From the NCBI GenBank assembly GCA_949296775.1, contig CASFQA010000001.1, positions 496,001 through 560,000 of the forward strand: a stretch of 64,000 bases of DNA. The letters are read 5' to 3'. Below are positions 43,054-52,009 of the stretch, in pieces. The stretch comes from an uncultured bacterium. Lineage in GTDB: Bacteria; Bacillota_I; Bacilli_A; RFN20; CAG-826. A program made the position numbers and the translations under genes. Numbering within the stretch: the first letter of the stretch is position 1; every line of letters begins with the position of its first letter. The notes under the pieces are model-generated. The model saw only the letters and a list, made by a program, of their open reading frames with translations. It ran no database searches and was not told where the DNA came from.

Positions 43054-43929
43054 CTATTCGACGAATCGAATGGCTTTTTGCAGCCAATTCTCGGCGCTGG
43101 TATTCTCAGCTAGCCCCCATCCATGGCCATCGCCGGGATAGACATGGTATTCATGCTTGACGCCCGCTTCCCGCAAGGATTCAGCGAATTCGTCGGAATT
43201 GACCGTCGGGACGATCGGGTCGCTCTCGCAACGCCAGAGGAAGGTTGGAGGATAGGATCCGTCGATATGCTTTTCCGCGCTTAAAGGTTCGATTAGGGAA
43301 ACGTCTTTCCCGGTTATGAATTCCTTTGATTCCTTATGGGTCGGTAGATCGAGGCTAATAACCGGATAGCCAAGGATCAGATGGTTGGGGCGTGGGTAAT
43401 GATAGGCTTCCGCCCACTGCCTTTCGGCGAAGTTCGCCGCTAGATGGCCGCCGGCGGAAAAGCCCATGACCGTCACTTGCCCCCTCGCTTCCGGGCAATG
43501 GGAAAGAAGGATTTTCTCCGCTTGAATGATGTCTAGCAAAGGGGCCGGCCACTTGGCTGCCTTCTTAGTTGAATACATCGCTAAGCAAACGATATAACCC
43601 GCTTGAAGCAATGGCTTGGCAAACGGGGCGGCTTCCCCGATGGCCAATATCTCATATCCCCCGCCGGGGACGACGAGAAACGCCCCTTTGGGATGTTCGG
43701 GCCGATAGATAAGGCAGCCGAGGCCATCGCCGTAAGGATAGAATTCGCTTGGGTATTCGCAGATCATCCGCCTGCAGGAGAAAGCGAAACCCGGATCGAG
43801 GTTAAACGTCTTCTTGCAGGCTCTTTCCAAGCTTGCCTCCGAATCGGCGTAAAAGCTTTCCTTTGCCCCGAAGAAGAGGTGACGAAGACCGTAAAGAAAC
43901 GGGGTGTCGAGGAATTCAGTTACTCTCAT
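43054..43929 (-). CDS. Alpha/beta-hydrolase, acetyl-esterase-like
   Basis: A 291-residue hydrolase. The oxyanion-hole segment FLVVPGGGYEILAIGE, the nucleophile elbow TVMGFSAGGHLAANF (catalytic Ser), the acid residue in FLWRCESDPIVPTVNS and the histidine in YPGDGHGWGLAE make a complete triad. The family (BD-FAE/acetyl xylan esterase-like) deacetylates sugars and other small esters. No signal peptide, so cytosolic. Its start overlaps the previous gene by 14 bases; the ending FVE is at the terminator. Confidence 0.85.
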   Translation of the reverse strand: MRVTEFLDTPFLYGLRHLFFGAKESFYADSEASLERACKKTFNLDPGFAFSCRRMICEYPSEFYPYGDGLGCLIYRPEHPKGAFLVVPGGGYEILAIGEAAPFAKPLLQAGYIVCLAMYSTKKAAKWPAPLLDIIQAEKILLSHCPEARGQVTVMGFSAGGHLAANFAERQWAEAYHYPRPNHLILGYPVISLDLPTHKESKEFITGKDVSLIEPLSAEKHIDGSYPPTFLWRCESDPIVPTVNSDEFAESLREAGVKHEYHVYPGDGHGWGLAENTSAENWLQKAIRFVE

Positions 43930-45031
43930 CTTTGTCTTTGCTTAAGGAAGCGATCTTCTTTTTCTGGAACTCATAGGCTTCCTCAAGCTGGCGGTGATAA
44001 ACCTTCCTTAGCTGCAGGTAGCGTTCCTTCTCCGGGGCGCTGACGCTCGACATATAAAGCGAGGCGAAGATCTTCTCCAGCCGGAAGAAGGATTCGTAAA
44101 GGGAAAGCAAAGTAAGGGAGAAGAAATAGTCTTTCTTCGAATAGATCAATAACGGTGAGCTATGGGCGATCTCGCTGCTCATCTCATACACCTTCGAATA
44201 GGCGGAAAGCCCGGCCATCCGCTGGACCCCGTCGCGGAAATTGAGCTTGAACCCCTCGACCGACTCGACGTTGTCGATGGCGTAAAGCCACCCGTATTCG
44301 ATAAACCGCTTCATGTCCTTGCTCTTGAGCCCGTGCGAACGCATCTTCTCCTTTATCTCGAGGAAGGCGGCGTCGGTCTCCTCCTTGCTCTTGAGCCCGC
44401 CCCGGAAGGCCATGGCGTAACGCATATGGGCCAAATAGCCGTCGATGACCTTGGCCCCGTATTTGATCAGGCAATGGAGGATGCATTCGTTTTCATGCAG
44501 GGTCCGCCAAGTCGAGAAAGCCTCGGTCTCGAAGCCGTTTTCCAATAAGGAGGCGACGCATTTGGCCATCTGGAACCCTTTGTTCATGACGTCGACGATC
44601 AGGGTTTGGGAAGGATCGTTCCGTTTATAACGGGAGAGCATCCCCAAGATGAAATTGAGGTAAAGGTCGAGGGTCGACATCAAAGGGGAATAACGGGAGG
44701 TGAGGCTCCCCATCCGGAAAGCCAGCTTCTCGTTGGTGAAGTATTTGTCCAAGGCGACCGAAGCCAGGAAAGAGGGGTACTCCTCGTCTTGGTAAATGGC
44801 GGACTGCCCTTCCGCCCCATGGGTTTGGAGATAGAAGGCGTGCTCGGAGACGATATAGAGGGAGAGGCTCGCGACGTTGACGCCGAGCTTCCGCATCCCG
44901 GTCTGCTGCATCTGCCGATACCCTTGCATCGCCAAAAGGAAGACCTTTTCCAAAAAAGGATAATTCAATTCCTCGGGGACTTTCAGTTCCCGTAATAAGG
45001 CCGCATAGCCTTGGGCTTTCTGCTCGCTCAC
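43916..45031 (-). CDS. Helical protein, DUF5677-like
   Basis: A 371-residue, mostly helical protein. The central part (FQMAKCVASLLENGFETEAF, then STWRTLHENECILHCLI) resembles DUF5677, a family of all-helical proteins with a characteristic (R/W)xxxE helix that often lie near defence or mobile genes. The C-terminus is a basic coiled coil (RKVYHRQLEEAYEFQKKKIA). No catalytic motif recognised. It lies between addA and the esterase on the same strand with gaps of 16 bases and -14, so it is probably co-transcribed with addB-addA. The family call is tentative. Confidence 0.5.
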   Translation of the reverse strand: MSEQKAQGYAALLRELKVPEELNYPFLEKVFLLAMQGYRQMQQTGMRKLGVNVASLSLYIVSEHAFYLQTHGAEGQSAIYQDEEYPSFLASVALDKYFTNEKLAFRMGSLTSRYSPLMSTLDLYLNFILGMLSRYKRNDPSQTLIVDVMNKGFQMAKCVASLLENGFETEAFSTWRTLHENECILHCLIKYGAKVIDGYLAHMRYAMAFRGGLKSKEETDAAFLEIKEKMRSHGLKSKDMKRFIEYGWLYAIDNVESVEGFKLNFRDGVQRMAGLSAYSKVYEMSSEIAHSSPLLIYSKKDYFFSLTLLSLYESFFRLEKIFASLYMSSVSAPEKERYLQLRKVYHRQLEEAYEFQKKKIASLSKDKDESN

Positions 45032-45047
45032 GCGACAATGATACTCC

Positions 45048-48000
45048 TTAAATTTCGACTTGGCGAACTTCGGCCTTGTAAAGCGAGAGCAGATACCCCC
45101 TCACTTCCTTGCCGAACGTCTTCGTTAGATAGGCGGCATACCCCTTCACCTGCTCGTCATATAAGGGATCGTCGATCGAAGAGGTCTTGTAGTCGAAGAG
45201 GTCGATATGGTCATCGTAGACCAAGAAGAGGTCGATCGACCCTTCCTTCCCCCCTTCGAGGAACCGGTATTCGTGGTACTCCTGGGCCCGATCGGCCTTA
45301 GCGAACTCCTTAAGATGGATTATCCGCTCGATCATCTTCGCCTCGACTCGGCCGACCCCCGAGGGGATGGCTTTCTTGGCGAAAGAAGTGAATTCCAGCA
45401 ACCGGTGGAGATAACGGCCATATTCCAAGGCCTGATCGTCGGAGGATACCTCCTTTTTGGAGTAAACGGTCTCGGCGATCGGCCTCGCGGGGAGAATGGA
45501 TAACTCCCGCTTATCGACCTTGATCGGGGTCGGAGCAGGGAGAAAGGAAGCGGATTTCCTCGCCTTGGCGGGCTTAGAATAGGCGATCCCTTTTAGGTTA
45601 GCCAACAGCTCGGCATAGCAAGAGCAGGCGCTATAAGGCAACGAGGGCGGCTCCTCGATCTCCCCATCCTCATTAAGCTTGGCCCTCTTCTCCTCCAATA
45701 GGAAAGTGCATTTCTCCCTCGCCCTGGTGATGGCGACGTAGAAAAGGCGAAGGGATTCGCTCCGCTGCTCGAGCTTCTCCTTCTCGTCGTAGAGGACGGA
45801 TAAGGGGCAATTCTCCCCGAGGTCGGGGATCGGGAGGAAGACCCCGAAGTCGCTGGAGGCGACCACGCTTCTCCCAGACCGCGGGGCCTTATCGAAGCTC
45901 CGTTCCATCTCGACGAGGTAGACGAAGGGGAATTCGAGCCCCTTCGAATGGTGGATGGTCATGGCTTGGACGGCATCGGGGGAGGGGGCGCTTTGGCCCT
46001 TGATCTTGATTTCGCTCTCATCGGAGCCATTCAAGAAGGCGGCGAATTCCCGGATCCCTAACCCCAGATCGTCATAGCTTCGGGCTAAGGAAGCCAAGTA
46101 AAGGTAGGTATCGACGTTGTTCTCCGGCTTCTCCACGTGGATGAGCTTCGGGAAATAGGCGAAGGATTCGGCAAGCGCCGATAGGCTATCCTCGATTCCA
46201 AGCAAATCCAGCTTTTCCCTAACCCCCATGATGGTCCGATAGGCATAGAAGGAGGGATAATCCTTTCGCCGGAAGCTTTCGAGAATCGCCTCATCAGAGA
46301 AGCCCGGGTTGAGGAAGCTCCGCTCGACCGCGACTAAGGATTTAAGGAAATCGGGGGATGCTTCATCGCCTTCCAGCAGGCAGCTAGCGAGGGTCAAAAC
46401 CGCGGAAAGGACCCCAAAACCCTCTAAATCCAGCCCGGTTTCGTCATAGCTCGGGGCGAAGGGGAGCCCTTTGGCGTTGAATATTCGAAGCAAAGCCGGG
46501 AAGGGCTTATGGGTCACGACCAAGACGCAGAAATCGCCGTAGCGGCAATCGCGGTACCCCTTTTTCTCCTTGTCGAACACCTGGACTTTCTTGGCGATGG
46601 TGTTCTCGATGTCCGAGGCGATGGCTTCGGCCTCGGCTTCGTAACGGCGGCGATTGCCCTTGACGAACTTGATCGCCGCGAACCCGTAATCCCCGTTATG
46701 GGAGGTCGAGTCATAGCCATGCTGGCCGAAATTAAGCGCTTCCCCGCCTCGATAATCGACCCCGCCGAAATTAACGGTCATCATTTGGCTGAAGGCCAGG
46801 TTGAGGTTATCGATGACCTCTTCCCGGGAACGGAAGTTGTCGTCGAGCCGGATTAAGGTCTTATCCCCGGATTCGCATTCCTTCAATAAAGAAGCGAAGA
46901 GGCTCGGGTTGGCTTTCCGGAAGCGGTAGATCGATTGCTTGATGTCCCCGACGGCGAAGAAGTTATGGTCGATAAGGGTATCGAGGAGGGCCATCTGGAG
47001 GTTGGAGGTATCCTGGAACTCATCGACCATGATGAATTTATATCTTTCCTTCAGCCTCGCGTTGATGTCGGGGATCTTCGCCGCTTGCCGGGCCAAAGCG
47101 GCGATGTCATCGAACTCGAATAGCCCTTGCTCCTTTTTGAATTCGTCGAGCCGCGAATTGATCTCCTCGGCGATCCGGACGACCAATTGCCCCTCTTTTA
47201 AGGAGGATAAGGTGAGTTGGGGATCGGCGCTAGCCGAACCGATGGCCTTATTCGCCGGATCGACGTAGCGTTTCTTGATCACTTCCCGAAGCTTCTTGTC
47301 GGCCTCGGTTTTCTCAATAGCCCGCCCTTCTTTGCAATTCAAAGAGGCGACCTTGATCCCCGTCAAGGAAAGCTCCTCGTCGGATTTAGATAAAGCCTCG
47401 TCGATCCAGCGGGCGTCGAAATCGGTTAAATCGGTGTTGGAATAGTTGCTGATCGCCTCTTTGGCTTGCCGGAGCTTCGCCCGGACCCATTCGAAATAAA
47501 GCGGCCGATAGGATTCGATTTTCTCCAGCGAGACGAAATCCCTCTCATAGTCGCGGAAGTAGGCCTCCTTATCCCCCGATAAGGCGGCGACCCCCAAAAC
47601 CTCCAGCACCCCTTTGTATAAGGAATCGTAGCTGCTCCGGCAGTAAAGCTCGGCGAAATGGTTGAAAGGGTCGCCATGATCGGCGAGGGCTTGCTGGGCC
47701 ATCCGATTGATGATGTCGAGGAATAACTCCTCCTGCTTCTTGGCGAAGATGGCGGCGTCGGCGATCTGCGGGGCTAATTTCAGCCCCAAGGCATCCTGAA
47801 ACTCCCGGACTAGGGAATAGGCGAAGGAATCGAAGGTGCAGATGGCGGCGTTCTCGACCTCGGAGGCGTATTTGGCGACTTGCCCATCCTCTTCGATCTT
47901 CTGCCGAATCCGTTCCTTCATCTCGGCCGCCGCTTTCTCGGTGAAGGTCAAGACCAGGAGGTTCTTCGGGGTGGCGAGCCCTTTTCGGCATAACGCCAAA

Positions 48001-48107
48001 GCCCGGGAGGATAAGACCTCGGTTTTCCCCGAGCCGGCCCCGGCGGCGACCAGGCAATCGCCCTTCTCGAATTCGACGGCCTTCAATTGATTAACGCTCA
48101 AGCCCAT
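45048..48107 (-). CDS. addA: ATP-dependent helicase/nuclease, AddA-like subunit
   Basis: Processes double-strand DNA ends for RecA loading. The 1,019-residue protein has the UvrD-type helicase motifs: Walker A LVAAGAGSGKTEVLSSRA, motif Ia LTFTEKAAAEMKERI, Walker B KFIMVDEFQDTSNLQ, QSIYRFRKANPSLF, TIHHSKGLEFPFV and FYVAITRAREKC. The C-terminal RecB-type nuclease carries EYHEYRFLEGGKEGSIDLFL followed by IDLFDYKTSS (Asp and Asp-x-Lys). About 200 residues shorter than Bacillus AddA. It overlaps addB; AGGAGG lies nine bases before the ATG at 48107. Confidence 0.92.
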   Translation of the reverse strand: MGLSVNQLKAVEFEKGDCLVAAGAGSGKTEVLSSRALALCRKGLATPKNLLVLTFTEKAAAEMKERIRQKIEEDGQVAKYASEVENAAICTFDSFAYSLVREFQDALGLKLAPQIADAAIFAKKQEELFLDIINRMAQQALADHGDPFNHFAELYCRSSYDSLYKGVLEVLGVAALSGDKEAYFRDYERDFVSLEKIESYRPLYFEWVRAKLRQAKEAISNYSNTDLTDFDARWIDEALSKSDEELSLTGIKVASLNCKEGRAIEKTEADKKLREVIKKRYVDPANKAIGSASADPQLTLSSLKEGQLVVRIAEEINSRLDEFKKEQGLFEFDDIAALARQAAKIPDINARLKERYKFIMVDEFQDTSNLQMALLDTLIDHNFFAVGDIKQSIYRFRKANPSLFASLLKECESGDKTLIRLDDNFRSREEVIDNLNLAFSQMMTVNFGGVDYRGGEALNFGQHGYDSTSHNGDYGFAAIKFVKGNRRRYEAEAEAIASDIENTIAKKVQVFDKEKKGYRDCRYGDFCVLVVTHKPFPALLRIFNAKGLPFAPSYDETGLDLEGFGVLSAVLTLASCLLEGDEASPDFLKSLVAVERSFLNPGFSDEAILESFRRKDYPSFYAYRTIMGVREKLDLLGIEDSLSALAESFAYFPKLIHVEKPENNVDTYLYLASLARSYDDLGLGIREFAAFLNGSDESEIKIKGQSAPSPDAVQAMTIHHSKGLEFPFVYLVEMERSFDKAPRSGRSVVASSDFGVFLPIPDLGENCPLSVLYDEKEKLEQRSESLRLFYVAITRAREKCTFLLEEKRAKLNEDGEIEEPPSLPYSACSCYAELLANLKGIAYSKPAKARKSASFLPAPTPIKVDKRELSILPARPIAETVYSKKEVSSDDQALEYGRYLHRLLEFTSFAKKAIPSGVGRVEAKMIERIIHLKEFAKADRAQEYHEYRFLEGGKEGSIDLFLVYDDHIDLFDYKTSSIDDPLYDEQVKGYAAYLTKTFGKEVRGYLLSLYKAEVRQVEI

Positions 48108-50430
48108 TGTCATCGCCCTCCTCTTCCTGTTCTTCTTTGGCAAGAGCCGAATCGACCTGGGTATAGGTCCGCGGCTCGTTTTTGTTCTTATGCTCGATGT
48201 AGACCAGTTCGTCCTCATCGCGGTGGTGGCAAATCGAAGCGAAGCCGCATTTCTTGCAGGGATCGACCTGGGCATTGAACGACTCGTTCACGATTTTCGT
48301 CGGCCGGATCGGGAAGTCGCGGGCATAGATCCCCCGCAAGGCCGTCTTTATTGCGGCCGAGGCGATTTCGCTTAGCTCGGCGAATTGCTCGATCCCATAG
48401 GCCCCTTGCTCGACCCCGACCCGCTTGGACCGGTCGGTCCGGGTCAAAAGGGCGTTCGGGTCGAAGGAAGGATATTCCCCATAGCTCACGTATACCCCCG
48501 AAAGCTTGGAGTAGTCCTCATTCGGATCGACCGGGGCCCCGGTTTTGTTGCTATAGGCGTAGGGGGCGATGAAAAGCCCGGCGAGCTCGTGCCCCTTTAC
48601 TTGCCCATTGCTAAGATAAGCGTAGATCGGAAGCTGTAGATTGACGCCGAACTTGAGCCGTTCGAAGACGAAATTCTCCTTCTCGCTGGACTTGAAGTCG
48701 AAGACGTAATAATAACCGTCCTTCTTGGCCAATAAGTCGACCGTCCCGGTTAGGGTGACCCCTTCGGCGAAGGGACGGAAGAACTTCACCTCGTGCTCGG
48801 TCTCCCCTAAATCAAAAGAGAAGAAGAAATCGGCATAGCGCTCGGCGTCTTCATAGACGTGGCGGAGGATAAGGCGTTCCGAATCGCTAGGTTCATACTC
48901 GGAGGAAGTAACCTCATTTTCAAAGCCTTTTAGCCCGGCTTCCACGTCGGGGTAATGCTCTAAATAGGCGTGGGCCGCCGTTCCTCGGAGCATGCCGAAA
49001 TTCGGCTCGTCGGGGAGCTTGAGGACGCGGGAGCAATAATAGGCGAAGGGGCAGCCAAAGAAAGTCGAGATGGCGGAGTAGGAAGTTTGGTTAAGGGGAT
49101 AGTCGAAATGCTTTCCGTTATAACGATGGGAATAAGAGGAATGAATGGGGAATTGGGCTTTTAAGGAATCGCCGCGCGGCGAGAAAATCATATACTTTTT
49201 CGCGTTTTCCTCCGCAAAAGCGGCCTCATTTTGCCCGAATTTCTCCGAATACTCATAATCGAGGATCGGCTCGGTTATCTTCTTAATCTGCAGCTTTTTC
49301 CCTAAAGGGGACTCATAACGCGAAGCGGGACCAGACTCGAAATAGAGGGCGAATTCGATCGCCCCCGACCGCAACGCCAAAGCCAAGTCGGCCTCGCTTT
49401 GCCTCAATCTTTCCTCCACGCTGGAAAGCCCGGCCTCCGAAAGCAACTCGTCGCTAGGAAGCAAGACGTCGTCTTCGACGCTTCGGGGGGCGTGGTTGAG
49501 CGAGAAGTCAAGGAAGTAGCCTTTCTTCCCATAGCTTGGGGCGGGGTTGGCGCTCACCTCAATCGCGCCTTCTAACCTAGTCGGGAGAAGCTTAGCCTCG
49601 CTAAGCAATTCCCTGGCGGCGAAATAGGCCTGCTTCCCGTTTAGGGTTGGATAGCAAATCGGGGCAAGGGCCGTTTTGATCTCTTCGCTCTCCCCCTCGA
49701 CTAAATCCTTGACTTCCGCCTCGTTCCCCTTCAGTTTGGCTAGGATGGCTTTCCCTTCTTTCATTGACGATAGACGAGTCGAGCTCGGCAAAGCTAATGG
49801 CAATTGGTAATAGGCCGCCATCTGCTCCAAATAAAAACGGAGGTCAGGCGAGTAATTGAGTATCTCCATCTCCTCGGGCTTGGCGCCTTTTTCGATGGCC
49901 TCGCAAAGCTTATTGCCGAGGAAATGGAAGGCGGAGATGGCTTTTTTGAAGGCGTATAAAGGGGGCAATGGCTCATTGAGGCCGGTATCGAGGTCGAAGG
50001 AGACCGAGATATTGGGGAGTTCCTTCAATAGAGCCGATATCCGTTCCCCCGACCCATAACCGGAGATGATGATGTCGCGCCCCTGGAAATCGAGCTCAGG
50101 ATGGAAGGTCCGCCTTACCAGCCCCGCTTCCTCCATCTGCTTTAAGATAGGGAGCAGATTTCGAACTTCCGGGGAACGGTATCGCTTATCGATATTCAAG
50201 AAACGGAGGTCATTCAATAGGGCTTTCGATTCGGCGTAACTATGGCCTTTTGATAATAGATATCCTAAGGCATTGGGGGCGAAACTCGCCCCGAAATGGC
50301 TTTCGAGCAAACCCAAATCGAACAAGACGAAGTCGGATAAGGGGTATTCTTGCCGGTATTTGAGGAATTTGCCCCATTTGCTCCTAGGGGCGAGGATGGC
50401 CGCGTGGCGATACAAATTCATTTCCTGCAT
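48091..50430 (-). CDS. addB: AddB/RexB-like nuclease subunit
   Basis: Partner of AddA. The 779-residue protein carries the C-terminal iron-sulfur nuclease: one cysteine in STFFGCPFAYYCSRVLKLP and the cluster DPCKKCGFASICHHR, with the nuclease core LTGTVDLLAKKDGYYYVFDF followed by KSSEKENF (Asp, then Asp-x-Lys). The N-terminal helicase-like half is degenerate: the segment LAPRSKWGKFLKYR is not a Walker A, unlike Bacillus AddB and more like RexB. It is well below the typical AddB length. The start is uncertain (50430, 50421 or a TTG at 50451). Directly precedes addA and overlaps it. Confidence 0.8.
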   Translation of the reverse strand: MQEMNLYRHAAILAPRSKWGKFLKYRQEYPLSDFVLFDLGLLESHFGASFAPNALGYLLSKGHSYAESKALLNDLRFLNIDKRYRSPEVRNLLPILKQMEEAGLVRRTFHPELDFQGRDIIISGYGSGERISALLKELPNISVSFDLDTGLNEPLPPLYAFKKAISAFHFLGNKLCEAIEKGAKPEEMEILNYSPDLRFYLEQMAAYYQLPLALPSSTRLSSMKEGKAILAKLKGNEAEVKDLVEGESEEIKTALAPICYPTLNGKQAYFAARELLSEAKLLPTRLEGAIEVSANPAPSYGKKGYFLDFSLNHAPRSVEDDVLLPSDELLSEAGLSSVEERLRQSEADLALALRSGAIEFALYFESGPASRYESPLGKKLQIKKITEPILDYEYSEKFGQNEAAFAEENAKKYMIFSPRGDSLKAQFPIHSSYSHRYNGKHFDYPLNQTSYSAISTFFGCPFAYYCSRVLKLPDEPNFGMLRGTAAHAYLEHYPDVEAGLKGFENEVTSSEYEPSDSERLILRHVYEDAERYADFFFSFDLGETEHEVKFFRPFAEGVTLTGTVDLLAKKDGYYYVFDFKSSEKENFVFERLKFGVNLQLPIYAYLSNGQVKGHELAGLFIAPYAYSNKTGAPVDPNEDYSKLSGVYVSYGEYPSFDPNALLTRTDRSKRVGVEQGAYGIEQFAELSEIASAAIKTALRGIYARDFPIRPTKIVNESFNAQVDPCKKCGFASICHHRDEDELVYIEHKNKNEPRTYTQVDSALAKEEQEEEGDDNGLER

Positions 50431-50496
50431 GGCTAAACGATAAACCTCCAATTGCTTTATCGGGGGTGGGATTCCCCAAAGTGCGAAAATTCGTCC

Positions 50497-51975
50497 CTAA
50501 TGCTTGAAGGCCATGGTGGCTTTGACGGCGGAAAGCCAGCCTTCGTAAAGCTTGTCGGCTTCGCCCTTCTCCATCAATGGATGATAGGTCTTGCTGATCC
50601 CGTGGCGCTTCACGAGCTCTTCCTTATCGGAGTATATGCCGGCCCCGATCATCGCGAGGTAGCCGGCCCCGATGGCGGTCGTCTCGACCGAGGAAGGCAA
50701 GACGACGTCGCATTGGAGGATATCGGCTTGGAATTGCATGAGCAATCCATTGGCCGACGCCCCGCCGTCGACCCGGAGATAGGGAAGGTCGAGATGAGCC
50801 TCCTCCTTCATCGCCTCGATGACGTCTTTGCTTTGATAGGCGATCGAATAAAGGGCGGCCCGGGTGATGTTATGCCGGTCGGCGCCCCTGGTTAAGCCGA
50901 AGATCGCCCCCCGGGCGTCATCGTCCCACCACGGGGTCCCGAGCCCGACGAAGGCCGGGACGAAATAGACGCCGGCGGTGTCGGGACGCTTGAGCGCATA
51001 TTCCTCCGACTCAGCCGAAGTCACGATCCAGCGGGTTTGGTCGCGGACCCATTGGACGATGGCCCCGCCGATGAAGACCGAGCCTTCAAGGGCATAGGTC
51101 AATACCCCTTTTTCCCGCCAGGCGACGGTGGTCAATAGCCCTCTTTTGCTTACGATCGGCTTCTTCCCGATGTTCATCAGCATGAAGCAGCCGGTCCCGT
51201 AGGTGTTTTTGCTATCCCCTTCCTTGAAGCAGCATTGCCCGAACAAAGCTGCCTGCTGATCGCCGGCCACCCCGGTGATGTGGACCCCGCCCGGGAAAAA
51301 GCTCGCCTCCCCGAAGTCGTCGGAATTGTCCTTAATTTCGGGCAGCATCGCCATCGGGATGTCCCATAAGGCGCATAGCTCTTCGTCGAAATCCCCCTTA
51401 TGGATATCGAACAAAAGGGTCCTTGAGGCGTTGGAGGCGTCGGTGACGAAGGACTTCCCCCGGGTAAGAAGGTAGATGACGTAGGTGTCGATGGTCCCGA
51501 AAAGGATCTCGCCTTTACGGGCTTTTTCCTGGGCCCCCTCGACATGGTCTAAGATGTAACGGATCTTGGAGGCGGAGAAATAAGGATTCATCCGAAGGCC
51601 GGTCTTCGACTGGATGAAGTCGCTGTACCGTTCCCTTTGCTCGCAAAGATATTGGGTTTGCTTCGATTGCCAGACGATGGCGTTGTATATGGGCTTACCG
51701 GTCTTTTTGTCGAATAAGACGGTGGTCTCCCGTTGGTTGGTCAAGCCGATGCAGGCAACCTCCTCCATGCTGGTCCCGGCCACGACCAGCAGCTCATTGA
51801 TGCAGTCGATGACCGAGATGAAGATCTTCTCGGCGTTCTCCTCAACCCAGCCCGGCTCCGGGAATAGGCACTCGACGTCGCGGCTGGACTTATAAAGCAC
51901 CCGGCCGTCGAAATCCAATAAAAGGGCCCGGGTCGAGGTCGTGCCCTGATCAATGGCGATAACGTATTTCTTCAT
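50497..51975 (-). CDS. glpK: Glycerol kinase
   Basis: Phosphorylates glycerol to glycerol-3-phosphate. The 492-residue FGGY-family protein has MKKYVIAIDQGTTSTRALLL, TNQRETTVLFDKKTGKPIYN, GVHITGVAGDQQAALFGQCC, NTYGTGCFMLMNIGKKPI and DGGASANGLLMQFQADIL. Full length. I start at the ATG at 51975 because TATAAT lies seven bases upstream (51983-51988), which would make the message leaderless; an ATG at 51984 is also possible. It is the last of this gene cluster; no glycerol facilitator or glpD is nearby. Confidence 0.96.
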   Translation of the reverse strand: MKKYVIAIDQGTTSTRALLLDFDGRVLYKSSRDVECLFPEPGWVEENAEKIFISVIDCINELLVVAGTSMEEVACIGLTNQRETTVLFDKKTGKPIYNAIVWQSKQTQYLCEQRERYSDFIQSKTGLRMNPYFSASKIRYILDHVEGAQEKARKGEILFGTIDTYVIYLLTRGKSFVTDASNASRTLLFDIHKGDFDEELCALWDIPMAMLPEIKDNSDDFGEASFFPGGVHITGVAGDQQAALFGQCCFKEGDSKNTYGTGCFMLMNIGKKPIVSKRGLLTTVAWREKGVLTYALEGSVFIGGAIVQWVRDQTRWIVTSAESEEYALKRPDTAGVYFVPAFVGLGTPWWDDDARGAIFGLTRGADRHNITRAALYSIAYQSKDVIEAMKEEAHLDLPYLRVDGGASANGLLMQFQADILQCDVVLPSSVETTAIGAGYLAMIGAGIYSDKEELVKRHGISKTYHPLMEKGEADKLYEGWLSAVKATMAFKH

Positions 51976-51982
51976 ATCGACC

Positions 51983-51988
51983 ATTATA
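51983..51988 (-). promoter_or_regulatory. -10 element of glpK, leaderless arrangement
   Basis: TATAAT on the minus strand followed by GGTCGAT and the ATG. The -35 region is weak (TAACCG about 18 bases upstream) and lies within 52 bases of the ATPase stop codon. No Shine-Dalgarno site. Confidence 0.5.
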
Positions 51989-52009
51989 CAGGGGTTATGG
52001 GCTAACCGG

